64,000 nucleotides of DNA from Sphingobacterium sp. (GCA_031253985.1 JAIRVH010000214.1:1-64000), one strand, 5' to 3'. Positions 7,885 to 17,452 are shown, counted from the stretch's first letter. Made by a program: numbers and translations. Notes: a model not told the origin generated them from the sequence alone.

Positions 7885-8736
7885 TTGAAAAATCTTAAAA
7901 TTGCTATCCAAAAATCGGGTAGGTTAAACGAAAAATCTGTTCAATTACTAAAAAACTGTGGTTTAGACTTTGAGAATTATAAAAGTTCCTTAATAACCAC
8001 CGTAGGAAATTTCCCTTTGGAAATATTGTTTCTTAGGGACGACGACATTCCGGGCTATGTAGAACAGGGAATAGCTGACTTAGGAATCGTCGGTGAGAAT
8101 ATCATTGACGAGACAGAATCCAAAGTAGAGTACATCAAACGGCTTGGTTTTGGAAAATGCACGTTGAAACTAGCTATTCCAAAAGACAGCAACATCCAAG
8201 ATCTCAAAGACCTCAATGGCAAAGCAATTGCAACCTCCTATCCAAATATCTTAAAAAATTTTCTAGATGAATATAAGATCAATGCGGACATCCGTTTGAT
8301 ATCTGGTTCAGTTGAAATTTCTCCCGGATTAGGTCTGAGTGATGCAATCTGTGATATTGTATCCACCGGCGGGACACTTAAAAGTAATGGACTGAAACCC
8401 TTTGCCGATGTCAAAAATTCAGAAGCGATATTAGTCGGAAGAAAGGGATTAGAAGGTAATGAAGTATTGATAGAATTAGTACAACGTATCGAATCCGTTC
8501 TTTTAGCAAAAGAAACCAAATATGTCGTATTAAATGTTGAAAAGAAGAATTTGCCAGCTATTACTTCTTTATTGCATGGTGTTAAGAGCCCGACAGTCGT
8601 TCCACTTGCGGAAGAAGGCTGGGTAGCCGTACACACTGTTATTACGGAAGATGACTTTTGGGATAAGATCAATAAGTTAAAAGCTGAAGGTGCCCAAGGT
8701 ATCGTTGTGATGCCAATTGAAAAAATCATTCTTTAA
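7885..8736 (+). CDS. hisG: ATP phosphoribosyltransferase, long form (HisG)
   Basis: HisG catalyses the first step of histidine synthesis, joining ATP and PRPP. The 283-residue length marks the long form, with a C-terminal regulatory domain of about 75 residues (GVKSPTVVPLAEEGWVAVH), so a separate HisZ is not needed. Conserved segments include IAIQKSGRLNEKS at the start and DAICDIVSTGGTLKSNGL near residue 155. The only fitting start is TTG at 7885; no ATG lies nearby in frame. The his leader lies upstream and hisD follows after 21 bp. Confidence 0.96.
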   Translation: MKNLKIAIQKSGRLNEKSVQLLKNCGLDFENYKSSLITTVGNFPLEILFLRDDDIPGYVEQGIADLGIVGENIIDETESKVEYIKRLGFGKCTLKLAIPKDSNIQDLKDLNGKAIATSYPNILKNFLDEYKINADIRLISGSVEISPGLGLSDAICDIVSTGGTLKSNGLKPFADVKNSEAILVGRKGLEGNEVLIELVQRIESVLLAKETKYVVLNVEKKNLPAITSLLHGVKSPTVVPLAEEGWVAVHTVITEDDFWDKINKLKAEGAQGIVVMPIEKIIL

Positions 8737-8757
8737 ACTTGATGCACTTATACAACC

Positions 8758-10044
8758 ATGTTAAAAAAATATGATTATAAAACGTTAGGGAAAACTGAAA
8801 TCCAGCAACTAGTCGCTAGAAACACGGATCCGAACAATGCTATACAGGAGGTTGTCCAAGAAATTATTCAACAGGTACGTCAACAAGGAGATGTCGTATT
8901 ACGCGAATATGCTGCTAAATTTGATAAAGTAGAGCTTGATAGATTATATTTAGACGAGGAAGATATCGACGCACTGGCATCTACCATTGGCCGTGATCAA
9001 CAAAGAGCACTGGAAATCGCTTTTCAGAATATCCATAAATTCCATAGTACCCAATTAAAAAGAGAGCGCACTGTCGAAACCATGCCCGGTGTAAAATGCT
9101 GGCGGGAGGTTCGTCCAATTGAAAAGGTAGGGCTTTATATCCCCGGAGGATCAGCGGTCTTACCGAGTACACTTTTAATGTTGGGTGTTCCTGCAAGAAT
9201 AGCTGGATGCAAAGAAATCGTCGTTTGTTCGCCACCGCAATCCAATGGAAAAATCAATGGTTTTGTCGCATTTTGTCTAAAATTGCTTAAGATAAACAGA
9301 ATATATCTAGTAGGAGGCGCCCAGGCAGTTGCTGCTATGGGCTTTGGAACAGAGACTATACCAAAAGTTGATAAAATCTTCGGTCCGGGCAATCAGTTTG
9401 TCACTAAAGCAAAATCCATCATGCAAGGTCTAGCAAATGTTAGTATTGACATGCCTGCAGGGCCGTCCGAAGTACTCGTCGTTGCCGATGATTCAGCTAA
9501 TCCAGCTTTTGTTGCGGCGGACCTCTTGGCACAAGCCGAGCATGGAGCCGACAGCCAAGCTGTCTTGGTTTCCACTTCAAACGCGATAGTTGATGCAGTT
9601 AATACCGAAATAGCGGCTCAATTAGCGGTTTTACCTCGCAGGGAACTCGCCACAAAAGCTATTGAAAACTCCTATGCGATAACTGTTGAGAATCTTCAGG
9701 AGGCAATAAAGTTTTCAAATGATTATGCTCCAGAACATCTTATTTTGGAGACCGACCAATGGGAGTCCCTAACACGTTATATCAGTAATGCGGGTTCGGT
9801 GTTCTTGGGGCACTTGACACCTGAAAGCGCTGGGGATTATGCTTCTGGCACAAACCACACGCTGCCTACCTCGGGGTATGCGCGCTCCTACTCAGGCGTA
9901 TCTGTAGATTCTTTTGTAAAAAAGGTTACATTTCAGCATATCAACGAAACGGGATTTCAACAAATCGGGTCAGTAGTTGAAATACTTGCTGAACTTGAAG
10001 GTCTACAAGCCCATAAAAATGCGATTTCTATTCGAAGGAAATGA
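8758..10044 (+). CDS. hisD: Histidinol dehydrogenase
   Basis: The 428-residue product oxidises L-histidinol to L-histidine in two NAD-dependent steps at a zinc site. Typical segments are VGLYIPGGSAVLPSTLLM, GPGNQFVTKAKS, IDMPAGPSEVLVVAD, LLAQAEHGADSQ (zinc ligand and catalytic histidines nearby) and APEHLILET. Length is normal. It is the second gene after the his leader. A long hairpin follows directly, so no further his gene is in this unit here; the remaining his genes must be elsewhere. Confidence 0.97.
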   Translation: MLKKYDYKTLGKTEIQQLVARNTDPNNAIQEVVQEIIQQVRQQGDVVLREYAAKFDKVELDRLYLDEEDIDALASTIGRDQQRALEIAFQNIHKFHSTQLKRERTVETMPGVKCWREVRPIEKVGLYIPGGSAVLPSTLLMLGVPARIAGCKEIVVCSPPQSNGKINGFVAFCLKLLKINRIYLVGGAQAVAAMGFGTETIPKVDKIFGPGNQFVTKAKSIMQGLANVSIDMPAGPSEVLVVADDSANPAFVAADLLAQAEHGADSQAVLVSTSNAIVDAVNTEIAAQLAVLPRRELATKAIENSYAITVENLQEAIKFSNDYAPEHLILETDQWESLTRYISNAGSVFLGHLTPESAGDYASGTNHTLPTSGYARSYSGVSVDSFVKKVTFQHINETGFQQIGSVVEILAELEGLQAHKNAISIRRK

Positions 10045-10050
10045 TAAAAC

Positions 10051-10115
10051 TAAACTCTTAAAATCACAAAAAAGGCTTTACATGGTAAAGCCTTTTTTGT
10101 GATTTTAAGAGTTTA
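10051..10115. terminator. Very long perfect hairpin, bidirectional terminator
   Basis: A 31-bp perfect inverted repeat (arms 10051-10081 and 10085-10115) with a 3-nt ATG loop lies between converging hisD and the YARHG lipoprotein gene. The centre AAAAAAGGCTTTAC/GTAAAGCCTTTTTT is a normal terminator; the outer arms extend it far beyond typical length. Confidence 0.9.
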
Positions 10116-10141
10116 AATATTCATGCATAAATTTCACCGAA

Positions 10142-11056
10142 TTATCTCCCGAAGGTATCATAATTATCGGTCGCATATTTTTCAAATCGCGTAAGCAAAG
10201 CTATATTATCTTTTTCTAATTGACTTAGGTCTGCATTCACATCTTTTGAAATAGGCACATACCAATCTACAGGCTCAAAAAACTGACGAATGCTCGGTTT
10301 AGTAAATGCATAGCCATGTCGGGCAAAAATAGTATTCCGAATAATCTCCAAATCTAACTTCTTAAGGTTTTTCAGATCTTTCTCCGTCAACTTTTGCTTA
10401 GATGCATTTACGGTAAAGACCGCAGGAGAAGCAGATCTATAATATTGTATAATGTATGTATACGTTGAATCCCCGTCCACGTCGGTTTCTTCCTTTCTTT
10501 TTTCATTAATCCAGTCGACCAAAGTTCCATTTTCTCCATCCTGATTTTTTAGCATCAGATTTGGATTATAGGCGAACTGCTTTTTTAACAATTTAAAGTT
10601 GCGTTTTTTGATTTTTACTCCCTGGTCGTATGCGGTCCAATGACCAATCAAGGTATCGTGATTAAGTTTAATTTCAAAACGTCCGTCCGACTTTTTATCT
10701 CCAGGCTCATCCAATAATAACCGTACATCAGCACCGTTTTCCTCAAGTTTTCCCACAAAAGAACGCAGATTTCCCTTGACAACATTCTGTCCGAATATAT
10801 TGCCCTTATCCGTAATTTTTTTTATAGTCAAATTTATCTTCGGAGAATAATCTGTCGTAGGCAACTCCTCCCCTTCTTCCAGAGTACTTTCATCCACAAC
10901 AAATTCGCCGACCCAATTGCCGTAAAGTTCCTGATGTGCCTCATGTTCGACAACAACGCTATCTTTCGTTTCGGTGACTTCATTTTTTTTGCTTTTCCCA
11001 TCCTTACAACCAAGGACTACTCCAAGCAATAACATTAAACAAAGGTTTTTCTTCAT
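10142..11056 (-). CDS. YARHG-domain lipoprotein
   Basis: The 304-residue product starts with a lipoprotein signal (MKKNLCLMLLLGVVLGCKDG, lipobox cysteine at 17). The last 80 residues form a YARHG domain (LEIIRNTIFARHGYAF, then WYVP and LSQLEKDNIALL), found in extracellular proteins of Bacteroidota and others. The middle has a beta-rich segment (ELYGNWVGEFVV) like a lipocalin-type fold; that is inference. It overlaps the upstream DUF2306 gene by 4 bp, so they are translationally coupled. Function is unknown. Confidence 0.85.
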   Translation of the reverse strand: MKKNLCLMLLLGVVLGCKDGKSKKNEVTETKDSVVVEHEAHQELYGNWVGEFVVDESTLEEGEELPTTDYSPKINLTIKKITDKGNIFGQNVVKGNLRSFVGKLEENGADVRLLLDEPGDKKSDGRFEIKLNHDTLIGHWTAYDQGVKIKKRNFKLLKKQFAYNPNLMLKNQDGENGTLVDWINEKRKEETDVDGDSTYTYIIQYYRSASPAVFTVNASKQKLTEKDLKNLKKLDLEIIRNTIFARHGYAFTKPSIRQFFEPVDWYVPISKDVNADLSQLEKDNIALLTRFEKYATDNYDTFGR

Positions 11057-11694
11057 AATTTATGATTTTTTTGATAAATAATAAATTCCGCCAGCAGCAA
11101 ATTAGGTATCCATCCCAACCAGGCAATAATTTGATAGACATCCATTGGATTTGGTTGAAAAAAGTATACTAGAGCGACCTTCCAAAATCGCAGAGTGAGC
11201 GCAGAACAGGTTAATGCAAAACTGCGGATCATAAAATCACGGTGTTTGTTAAAGTTTCGCTGAACGGCCAAACGAACTGCCCGCCAGGTAAAATAAAACC
11301 ATCCGAGCCCCAATAATTCAAATGCTAGAATGGATGTTAACCCGCCATTAGCGACGGATCCAATGAATAAGCCCGAAGGAGCAGCAAAAATCAAAATTGT
11401 GCATACATACAAATAGCCGATAGCGCGATGCACTCGCGGATATGCATTCAATAGATAAGGACTAAACTGGGTAAAGCCGGCAGGCAAAGCAAAAATAGCT
11501 GTGCAGACATGAATATAAAAAACATAGCGATACCACCAGAGCTCTTCAATTTCAGTTTGCTTAATCATCAAAAAGTTAGCATCGAGAGTGAAGCCACTAT
11601 ATCGAAGTGTAATTTCCACCATAAGCAAACAGCTGTAGGCAAAAATTAAAAGCCAAAATCCATATAATATCGAAAATTGAGCTTTTTTAAACAT
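11053..11694 (-). CDS. DUF2306-type membrane protein
   Basis: The 213-residue product has about six hydrophobic helices. The segment YIHVCTAIFALPAGFTQF, the histidine in YPRVHRAIGYLYV and NKHRDFMIRSFALTCSA match DUF2306, a family of predicted integral membrane proteins with conserved histidines that might bind haem. It overlaps the lipoprotein gene by 4 bp and starts 9 bp after the permease gene ends, suggesting one leftward operon of permease, DUF2306 and lipoprotein. No biochemical role can be assigned. Confidence 0.8.
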   Translation of the reverse strand: MFKKAQFSILYGFWLLIFAYSCLLMVEITLRYSGFTLDANFLMIKQTEIEELWWYRYVFYIHVCTAIFALPAGFTQFSPYLLNAYPRVHRAIGYLYVCTILIFAAPSGLFIGSVANGGLTSILAFELLGLGWFYFTWRAVRLAVQRNFNKHRDFMIRSFALTCSALTLRFWKVALVYFFQPNPMDVYQIIAWLGWIPNLLLAEFIIYQKNHKL

Positions 11695-11703
11695 ATCTCT
11701 TTT

Positions 11704-12948
11704 CTATTTACTCCGGATCGCTTCTACAGGATCCAAACGAGAAGCCATTAAAGCAGGGACAATTCCTGATATCAGTCCAATAAATGTAGAAAGCGAAACG
11801 GTAAGGATCACCATTTTTAAACTGACAACAATCGCCACGCCCGTCGCAGCTTGAACTAGAAAGGCCAAAAAATAAACGACTACAAGTCCTATACCTCCGC
11901 CCAGGAGACAAAGCACAATTGATTCTACTAAAAACTGCGACAGAATAAAGAAATTCTTAGCTCCGAGTGCTTTTTGAATTCCAATAATATGTGTCCTTTC
12001 TTTAACACTCACAAACATAATATTTGCGATACCAAATCCTCCAACTAAAATTGAAAAAATACCAATCGAAAAACCTGCAAGATTAATAATACCAAAAAGC
12101 TGATCCAAAGCACCGGTAATCATAGTTGTCTGATTGATGGAGAAGTTCTCCTCCCGTTGTGGGGATATACGGCGGATGGAACGCATGAGCGTCTTTGCCT
12201 CACTCTCTGCCTCAGCCAATGTATAATTCGACTTGATGACCATGGCAATACTTGGAGAAAAATTGTCGTAGTTTACCAAATTCCGAGCTAATTCAAAAGG
12301 GATAAAAGCCGTATCGTCAGGTGACGTATTGATCAGTACACCGTTACCTTCTTTTTTTAATACACCAATGACTTGAATTTTCCTTCCCAGCATATTGATA
12401 TATTTCCCTACAGGCTCTTCATTAGGAAAAAGTCCTTCGGCAATATTAGCGCCCAATACCGTAACAAGTGCACCACCTCTGGATTCACTTTCAGCAAAGT
12501 AACGGCCATCCACAATATTCAAATTCTGAATATAAAGATTTTCATAAGTCGCCGCATTGACTGAAGAGCCTTGTGCCGAATTATTTTTATATTTTATAGT
12601 CGTATTGCCAATATTGATCATATACGCCATATACTCTGCAGTCGTCATCCGGCTTTTTAAGTCCAGATAATTGTTATATGTAGGTTCAGGTCTATTTAAG
12701 TATTTCCACCAAGGGAAATTGGGGCCACCATCCCATGGCCATTTTTCTATATAGAGTGTTTTACTACCAATCTTTTTAACAGATTCTTCGATATTATTCC
12801 GTAAAGTATCTACGGCTGAAAATACACCTATGATCGTAAAAATACCGATGGTTACACCCAGCAATGAAAGCAAAGTTCGTGTACGATTGTCCTTTAATGC
12901 CGAAAAAGCAAATTGACAACTCTCCAGTATTAATCTAAAAAATAGCAT
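11704..12948 (-). CDS. MacB-like ABC transporter permease
   Basis: The 414-residue product has one N-terminal transmembrane helix (RTRTLLSLLGVTIGIFTIIGVF), a periplasmic MacB_PCD-type domain of about 220 residues, and three C-terminal helices of the FtsX domain (GFGIANIMFVSVKERTHIIG, ending LDPVEAIRSK). This is the MacB/FtsX fold of mechanotransmission transporters that export peptides, lipoproteins or drugs. No ATPase or MacA-type adaptor gene is next to it, so its partner must be encoded elsewhere. Confidence 0.92.
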   Translation of the reverse strand: MLFFRLILESCQFAFSALKDNRTRTLLSLLGVTIGIFTIIGVFSAVDTLRNNIEESVKKIGSKTLYIEKWPWDGGPNFPWWKYLNRPEPTYNNYLDLKSRMTTAEYMAYMINIGNTTIKYKNNSAQGSSVNAATYENLYIQNLNIVDGRYFAESESRGGALVTVLGANIAEGLFPNEEPVGKYINMLGRKIQVIGVLKKEGNGVLINTSPDDTAFIPFELARNLVNYDNFSPSIAMVIKSNYTLAEAESEAKTLMRSIRRISPQREENFSINQTTMITGALDQLFGIINLAGFSIGIFSILVGGFGIANIMFVSVKERTHIIGIQKALGAKNFFILSQFLVESIVLCLLGGGIGLVVVYFLAFLVQAATGVAIVVSLKMVILTVSLSTFIGLISGIVPALMASRLDPVEAIRSK

Positions 12949-13047
12949 AATGTATTCTAAAATACAATATAGTTTTGATTTAATGTCAAAATCAACAAAA
13001 ATATATGTATAAATTAGAAATATGCCCTTTCTATACCGAAAAAATCA

Positions 13048-13055
13048 TAACTTTG
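13048..13055 (+). promoter_or_regulatory. Probable queA promoter -7 element
   Basis: TAACTTTG matches TAnnTTTG exactly. The -33 region is weak (TTT at 13028-13030, 17 bp away). The element lies 75 bp before the queA start. Confidence 0.55.
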
Positions 13056-13130
13056 TATGCTTTTTGCAGCCTGGTATTTGGCGCACTGTAATGCGCTGAA
13101 AGGCAGATATTAATATATATATTATTAAAG

Positions 13131-14180
13131 ATGAAGTTATCTCAGTTTAAATTCAACTTACCAGAATCATTACTTGCTTCTGAACCTTCTGAAAATCGTG
13201 ACGAATCGCGCTTGATGGTCTTACATAGAGATACTGGTAAAATTGAACACAAAATTTTCAAAGATGTATTGGATTATTTCGATGACAAAGATGTCATGAT
13301 CTTAAACAATACTAAAGTTTTTCCAGCCCGCCTTTACGGTAATAAAGAAAAGACTGGAGCTACAATTGAAGTTTTCTTGTTGCGCGAATTGAACAATGAG
13401 CTTCGTCTTTGGGACGTATTGGTAGACCCGGCGCGCAAGATCCGTGTAGGTAACAAATTATATTTCGGTGACGATGATTTATTAGTAGCCGAAGTTGTTG
13501 ACAATACGACTTCTCGTGGCCGTACAATTAGATTTTTGTTTGATGGTACAGATGAAGAATTCCGCCGCAATATTGAGATCCTTGGTGAAACTCCCCTTCC
13601 GAAATATATCAAACGTAAAGCAACGCCAGAAGACAAATTCCGTTATCAAACAATTTATGCAAAAAATGAAGGCGCAGTTGCTGCCCCGACAGCAGGGCTT
13701 CATTTTTCAAGAGAGTTAATGAAACGTTTAGAGCTTAAGGGTGTCGATTTTGCAGAGGTTACTCTTCACGTAGGTCTTGGAACTTTTCGTACTGTTGAAG
13801 TAGAAGATTTAACCAAACATAAAATGGATTCTGAGCAATTCATTATCACTGATGAAGCTGCGCGTGTTGTTAATAAAGCCATCGACAATAAACGTCGTGT
13901 ATGTGCGGTAGGAACAACCTCGATGCGTGCGATAGAATCATCTGTTTCTGCTGACCATCATTTAAAAGCGGCTTCTGACTGGACAAGTAAGTTTATCTAT
14001 CCTCCTTACGATTTCAGTATCGCAAACTCCATGATTACAAATTTCCATACTCCGGAATCGACGCTGTTGGTTATGATTGCTGCATTCGCGGGTTACGAAA
14101 ATGTCATGAATGCATACGAAGTGGCCGTTAAAGAAAAATATAGATTCTATAGCTATGGCGATGCGATGCTCATTATCTAA
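13131..14180 (+). CDS. queA: S-adenosylmethionine:tRNA ribosyltransferase-isomerase
   Basis: QueA transfers and isomerises the ribosyl group of SAM onto preQ1 in tRNA, giving epoxyqueuosine. The 349-residue product has the usual N-terminus (FNLPESLLASEPSENRDESR), DVMILNNTKVFPARL, the conserved AAPTAGLHFSRELM near residue 183, and CAVGTTSMRAIES. Length is normal. It is a single gene between its own promoter and a strong terminator. With queE at 3.7 kb it shows that the host makes queuosine. Confidence 0.97.
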   Translation: MKLSQFKFNLPESLLASEPSENRDESRLMVLHRDTGKIEHKIFKDVLDYFDDKDVMILNNTKVFPARLYGNKEKTGATIEVFLLRELNNELRLWDVLVDPARKIRVGNKLYFGDDDLLVAEVVDNTTSRGRTIRFLFDGTDEEFRRNIEILGETPLPKYIKRKATPEDKFRYQTIYAKNEGAVAAPTAGLHFSRELMKRLELKGVDFAEVTLHVGLGTFRTVEVEDLTKHKMDSEQFIITDEAARVVNKAIDNKRRVCAVGTTSMRAIESSVSADHHLKAASDWTSKFIYPPYDFSIANSMITNFHTPESTLLVMIAAFAGYENVMNAYEVAVKEKYRFYSYGDAMLII

Positions 14181-14203
14181 TTGATTCTTATAACTATCAG
14201 AAT

Positions 14204-14241
14204 AAAAAAACGTGGATGGCCGCAAACCATCCACGTTTTTT
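14204..14241. terminator. Terminator after queA
   Basis: AAAACGTGGATGG pairs with CCATCCACGTTTT around a CCGCAAA-type loop, followed by T-tract. It separates queA from ispD, which therefore has its own start signals or depends on readthrough. Confidence 0.88.
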
Positions 14242-14271
14242 AAGTAATAACCTTTCATTTTAACGAACACC

Positions 14272-14955
14272 ATGAACTTTGTGATAATCGTTGCTGCAGG
14301 AACTGGGAATAGGATGAATAGCGATCTCCCGAAGCAGTTCCTTGATTTAAATGGCCTGCCGATTGTTATGCATACAATCAATTGCTTTTCATTATCGGAC
14401 AGCATATCAGAAGTCGTTTTGGTTATCAGTGAAACCATGGAAAGTTATTGGACTGAATTATGCTTGAAACATCAATTTGACAAACCCATACATATTGCTT
14501 TTGGTGGAAACACTCGTTTTGAAAGCGTAAAAAATGGCATAGACTACATTGATCAGAATTTTGATATCGGTCCCAAAGATTATATTGCTGTACATGACGG
14601 GGCTCGTCCTATTGTCTCCGATCAACTCATCAGAAAAGCTTTTCAAGGAGCTTACGAGCATCAAGCGATCGTGCTGGCACAAAAAAGTATTGAATCCATT
14701 CGCAGGGGCAATGTATCAACAAATAAAGCCATGGATAGAAACCAAATCTGGATGATACAAACGCCACAAGTTTTTCACGGAGAATTATTACTAAAGTCCT
14801 ATCAACAAGATGAAGATCCACTTTTTACGGATGATGCTTCAGTCGTCGAAAAAATGGGCAAGAGTATCTATATTGTTGAAGGCGATTCTAAAAATATTAA
14901 AATCACCTATCCCCAAGACTTGCAGATTGCTCAACTTTATCTGAATCTAATTTAA
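14272..14955 (+). CDS. ispD: 2-C-methyl-D-erythritol 4-phosphate cytidylyltransferase
   Basis: IspD joins CTP and MEP in the non-mevalonate isoprenoid pathway. The 227-residue product has the N-terminal nucleotide loop (IVAAGTGNRMNSDLPKQFL), VHDGARPIVS near residue 107 and IWMIQTPQVFHGELL, all typical. Length is normal. It is 91 bp after queA, behind that gene's terminator. Confidence 0.96.
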   Translation: MNFVIIVAAGTGNRMNSDLPKQFLDLNGLPIVMHTINCFSLSDSISEVVLVISETMESYWTELCLKHQFDKPIHIAFGGNTRFESVKNGIDYIDQNFDIGPKDYIAVHDGARPIVSDQLIRKAFQGAYEHQAIVLAQKSIESIRRGNVSTNKAMDRNQIWMIQTPQVFHGELLLKSYQQDEDPLFTDDASVVEKMGKSIYIVEGDSKNIKITYPQDLQIAQLYLNLI

Positions 14956-14961
14956 ATGAAT

Positions 14962-15117
14962 TTAGGCGTTACCGCGAATAACACGTAATAATACGACAAT
15001 AATTGCTATCACCAACAGAATATGGATGATATTATTTCCAGCTGCATAACCTCCAAAAAAACTTATCGCCCAGATAATAACCAAGATAACGGCGATAATG
15101 TACAATAAATTTCCCAT
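14962..15117 (-). CDS. Small lmo0937-type membrane protein
   Basis: A 51-codon ORF from ATG at 15117 encodes a protein starting MGNLLYIIAVILVIIWAISF and containing IIHILLVIAIIVVLLRVIRG. Two hydrophobic helices with a short GG-rich turn match the lmo0937-family small membrane proteins found in many Gram-positive and Bacteroidota genomes, often linked to stress responses. It runs opposite to ispD and stops 6 bp beyond the ispD stop codon. Confidence 0.85.
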   Translation of the reverse strand: MGNLLYIIAVILVIIWAISFFGGYAAGNNIIHILLVIAIIVVLLRVIRGNA

Positions 15118-15195
15118 TTCCTTATAATTTAATACCTAATTCTACTATTTATAGGTATAACAAAGAAAAAAGACGTATGGTTTTATTTAAATGGA

Positions 15196-15963
15196 TTAGC
15201 CTATATCCAACTTCAATCTGTCATAGGCCAGGAACATATTTTCAGGCAATTCTCTTGATACATCTTCATGAAGACCCATTCGATGTCCAATATGGGTAAA
15301 ATATGTTTTATCGGCACGGATGTCATAGGCAAATTCGATTGCCTCATCCAAAGTTAAATGAGAAATATGGGATTCCTTTTGTAAAGCATTTACCACAAGT
15401 ACGCGGACACCTTCCAACAATTTTCTCGATTCATCGGAGATGAATTTAGCATCGGTAATATAGGCGAAATCTGCTATCCGAAAGCCCAATACAGGCATCT
15501 TATAATGCAAAACCTCAATAGGCATGATTTCCTTACCAAATAAAGGCAATGGCACCCCAGCCTTTATCACTTCCAAATCCAATCTCGGCGCTCCAGGATA
15601 TTTAACCTCTGTAAAAGCATAGTAAAATTCACGTCTTAGCGCTTCATGTAGTGCCTCTGTCCCGTAAATAGAAATTGAACTGTGCTGCTGGTAATTAAAT
15701 GCTCTTACATCGTCCAAACCAGCGATATGGTCTTTATGGGAGTGCGTCATTAAGACAGCATCCAAATGCATAACTTTCTCACGCAGCATCTGATACCGAA
15801 AATCAGGACCGGTATCCACAACCAATGTATGTTGATTATATTCAATAAGAATAGAAGAACGTAATCTCTTATCACGTTCGTCGCTAGATTGACAAACCTG
15901 ACATTGGCACGCTATTACAGGTACCCCTTGTGATGTTCCGGTTCCTAAAAATGTAATTCTCAA
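15196..15963 (-). CDS. MBL-fold metallo-hydrolase, PhnP-like
   Basis: The 255-residue product starts MRITFLGTGTSQGVPVIAC and has THSHKDHIAGLDD near residue 74, the HxHxDH metal site of the metallo-beta-lactamase fold, and a late THIGHRMGLHED segment. A CQCQVC segment near residue 20 resembles the zinc-binding cysteines of PhnP-type phosphodiesterases, which cleave cyclic ribose phosphates or other small phosphodiesters. It overlaps the upstream small gene by 4 bp. The exact substrate is not shown. Confidence 0.9.
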   Translation of the reverse strand: MRITFLGTGTSQGVPVIACQCQVCQSSDERDKRLRSSILIEYNQHTLVVDTGPDFRYQMLREKVMHLDAVLMTHSHKDHIAGLDDVRAFNYQQHSSISIYGTEALHEALRREFYYAFTEVKYPGAPRLDLEVIKAGVPLPLFGKEIMPIEVLHYKMPVLGFRIADFAYITDAKFISDESRKLLEGVRVLVVNALQKESHISHLTLDEAIEFAYDIRADKTYFTHIGHRMGLHEDVSRELPENMFLAYDRLKLDIG

Positions 15964-16232
15964 GCTACAATTTTTGATTTCAATACCTCTTCATATAATG
16001 GGAGAAGTTTTTCAGAAATAGCCTCCGAGTCAATTTCAATATCCAGTAATATATTCCACAGTGACTGGATTTTTATTTCAAGATTCGAAAACTTATTGAC
16101 CACTACAACTTTTGTTGTCTCTAACATACAGGCACCTGTGCGAAACGATCCCTTCTCGTACCTCACCTTATAACCCTGCTCCTTAAAAAAATCCTCTATC
16201 TTAGCTAAACTGCTTTGTGTAAACGGCAACAA
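15960..16232 (-). CDS. Small conserved unknown protein, TTG start
   Basis: The 90-residue product (MLPFTQSSLAKIEDFFKEQG...) contains no motif I know. It overlaps the MBL gene by 4 bp (translational coupling). The reading frame opens with TTG at 16232, with a second TTG next to it, after a clear purine-rich GAAGGAGAG, which is unusual in this mostly SD-less genome and supports the start. It may assist the MBL hydrolase; that is context only. Confidence 0.7.
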   Translation of the reverse strand: MLPFTQSSLAKIEDFFKEQGYKVRYEKGSFRTGACMLETTKVVVVNKFSNLEIKIQSLWNILLDIEIDSEAISEKLLPLYEEVLKSKIVA

Positions 16233-16318
16233 AATCTCTCCTTCTTTTAAATTTCTACCTCAGTCTCCCAAACTTAGATAAATTTGATTTTAAATACAAA
16301 TAAAATCAACGCTGCCAA

Positions 16319-17446
16319 TCAATCGGCAAGTTTAAGAATTTCACGACCAAAAGTATCCCAACTATATTTCCTTTTTTCGTCAATAATATTTGTTCTAAAT
16401 TGTTCCTCTTTATCATGATGATAAAATGAAAAAATTCCATCAGCAATTTGACGAGCATTTGGTTCCACTACATAACCAACATACTCATTGCGAACTAATT
16501 CGGGTAATCCACCGACATTACTGACGATCATTGGCAGATCAAAATGATAGGCAACCTGAGTAATTCCACTCTGTGTAGCACTGCGATAGGGAAGGACAAC
16601 ACAATCTGCGGCCGAAAAATAACGTCCCACCTCCTGATTTGGAATAAAATCGGTGTGCATAAAAATAAAGTCCTCTAGTTTATATCTTTTTATCAGATCT
16701 AAATAGGGAGCAGGGTCACCATAAAATTCACCTGCTAGTAACAATTTCACGCCCAGGTCACGAATTCTGGAATCAGCCAATGCTTCCAGGAGAATATCCA
16801 AACCTTTATACGGACGAATAAATCCAAAAAACAAGACAACTCTATCCTTTTCATTAATATTCAACAACCTACGTGCTTCTTTTTTACTCTGATGTGTACC
16901 GTAGTTATCGTATAAAGGATGGGGCGTATACACTGCCGGCATTTTAGGACTTAAGATCGTCAAGTCTTTTAGCACACTTTTACTCATTGTGAGGCAAGCA
17001 TCGACGGATTTCAAAAAATAACGTATCAACAGCTTATCCCCTATACGCTGTTCATGTGGAATTATATTATCAGCAATACAGATGATTTTAGTATGTTTAT
17101 TTTTTCGGACTTGCCGTTGGATTGTCCCCAGACAAGGCCCAAAAAATGGCATCCAAAATCTCACTATAAGCAAATCGTAATTTGCCCTTTTTAGCTCCTT
17201 GCCAACACTTAACCAATTAAATGGATTAATCGAATTGACCTTTGTCTTGATACGAAGACCAACTGGAGCTGGTTCATCGGAATATTGCGACTTTCCGGGG
17301 AAAAGGAAATTGGGATACTGCAGACTAAAGGAATAAATGTCAACTTCATGGCCTAAATCCTGAAAATGGGATGCCAATCGTTCATTAAAAGACGCTATCC
17401 CACCTCCCCTTAAAGGATAGGCAGATCCTAAAATCACAATTCGCAT
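16319..17446 (-). CDS. Glycosyltransferase, GT4-like
   Basis: The 375-residue product has a GT-B fold pattern: an N-terminal domain with RIVILGSAYPLRGGGIASFN and a C-terminal nucleotide-sugar domain with VVLFFGFIRPYKGLDILLEA, AADCVVLPYRSATQSG and IVSNVGGLPELV. It probably adds a sugar to a surface glycan from a nucleotide sugar in the cytoplasm. It is 6 bp downstream of the GT2 gene, so the two likely work in the same polysaccharide or glycolipid route. Confidence 0.92.
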   Translation of the reverse strand: MRIVILGSAYPLRGGGIASFNERLASHFQDLGHEVDIYSFSLQYPNFLFPGKSQYSDEPAPVGLRIKTKVNSINPFNWLSVGKELKRANYDLLIVRFWMPFFGPCLGTIQRQVRKNKHTKIICIADNIIPHEQRIGDKLLIRYFLKSVDACLTMSKSVLKDLTILSPKMPAVYTPHPLYDNYGTHQSKKEARRLLNINEKDRVVLFFGFIRPYKGLDILLEALADSRIRDLGVKLLLAGEFYGDPAPYLDLIKRYKLEDFIFMHTDFIPNQEVGRYFSAADCVVLPYRSATQSGITQVAYHFDLPMIVSNVGGLPELVRNEYVGYVVEPNARQIADGIFSFYHHDKEEQFRTNIIDEKRKYSWDTFGREILKLAD

Positions 17447-17452
17447 AGTAAA

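Noticed and set aside
8238..8729. Long antisense ORFs inside hisG and other genes (also 39911-40126, 48126-48413, 50890-51405)
   Set aside because: They mirror strong coding frames with clear family motifs and show no protein features of their own.
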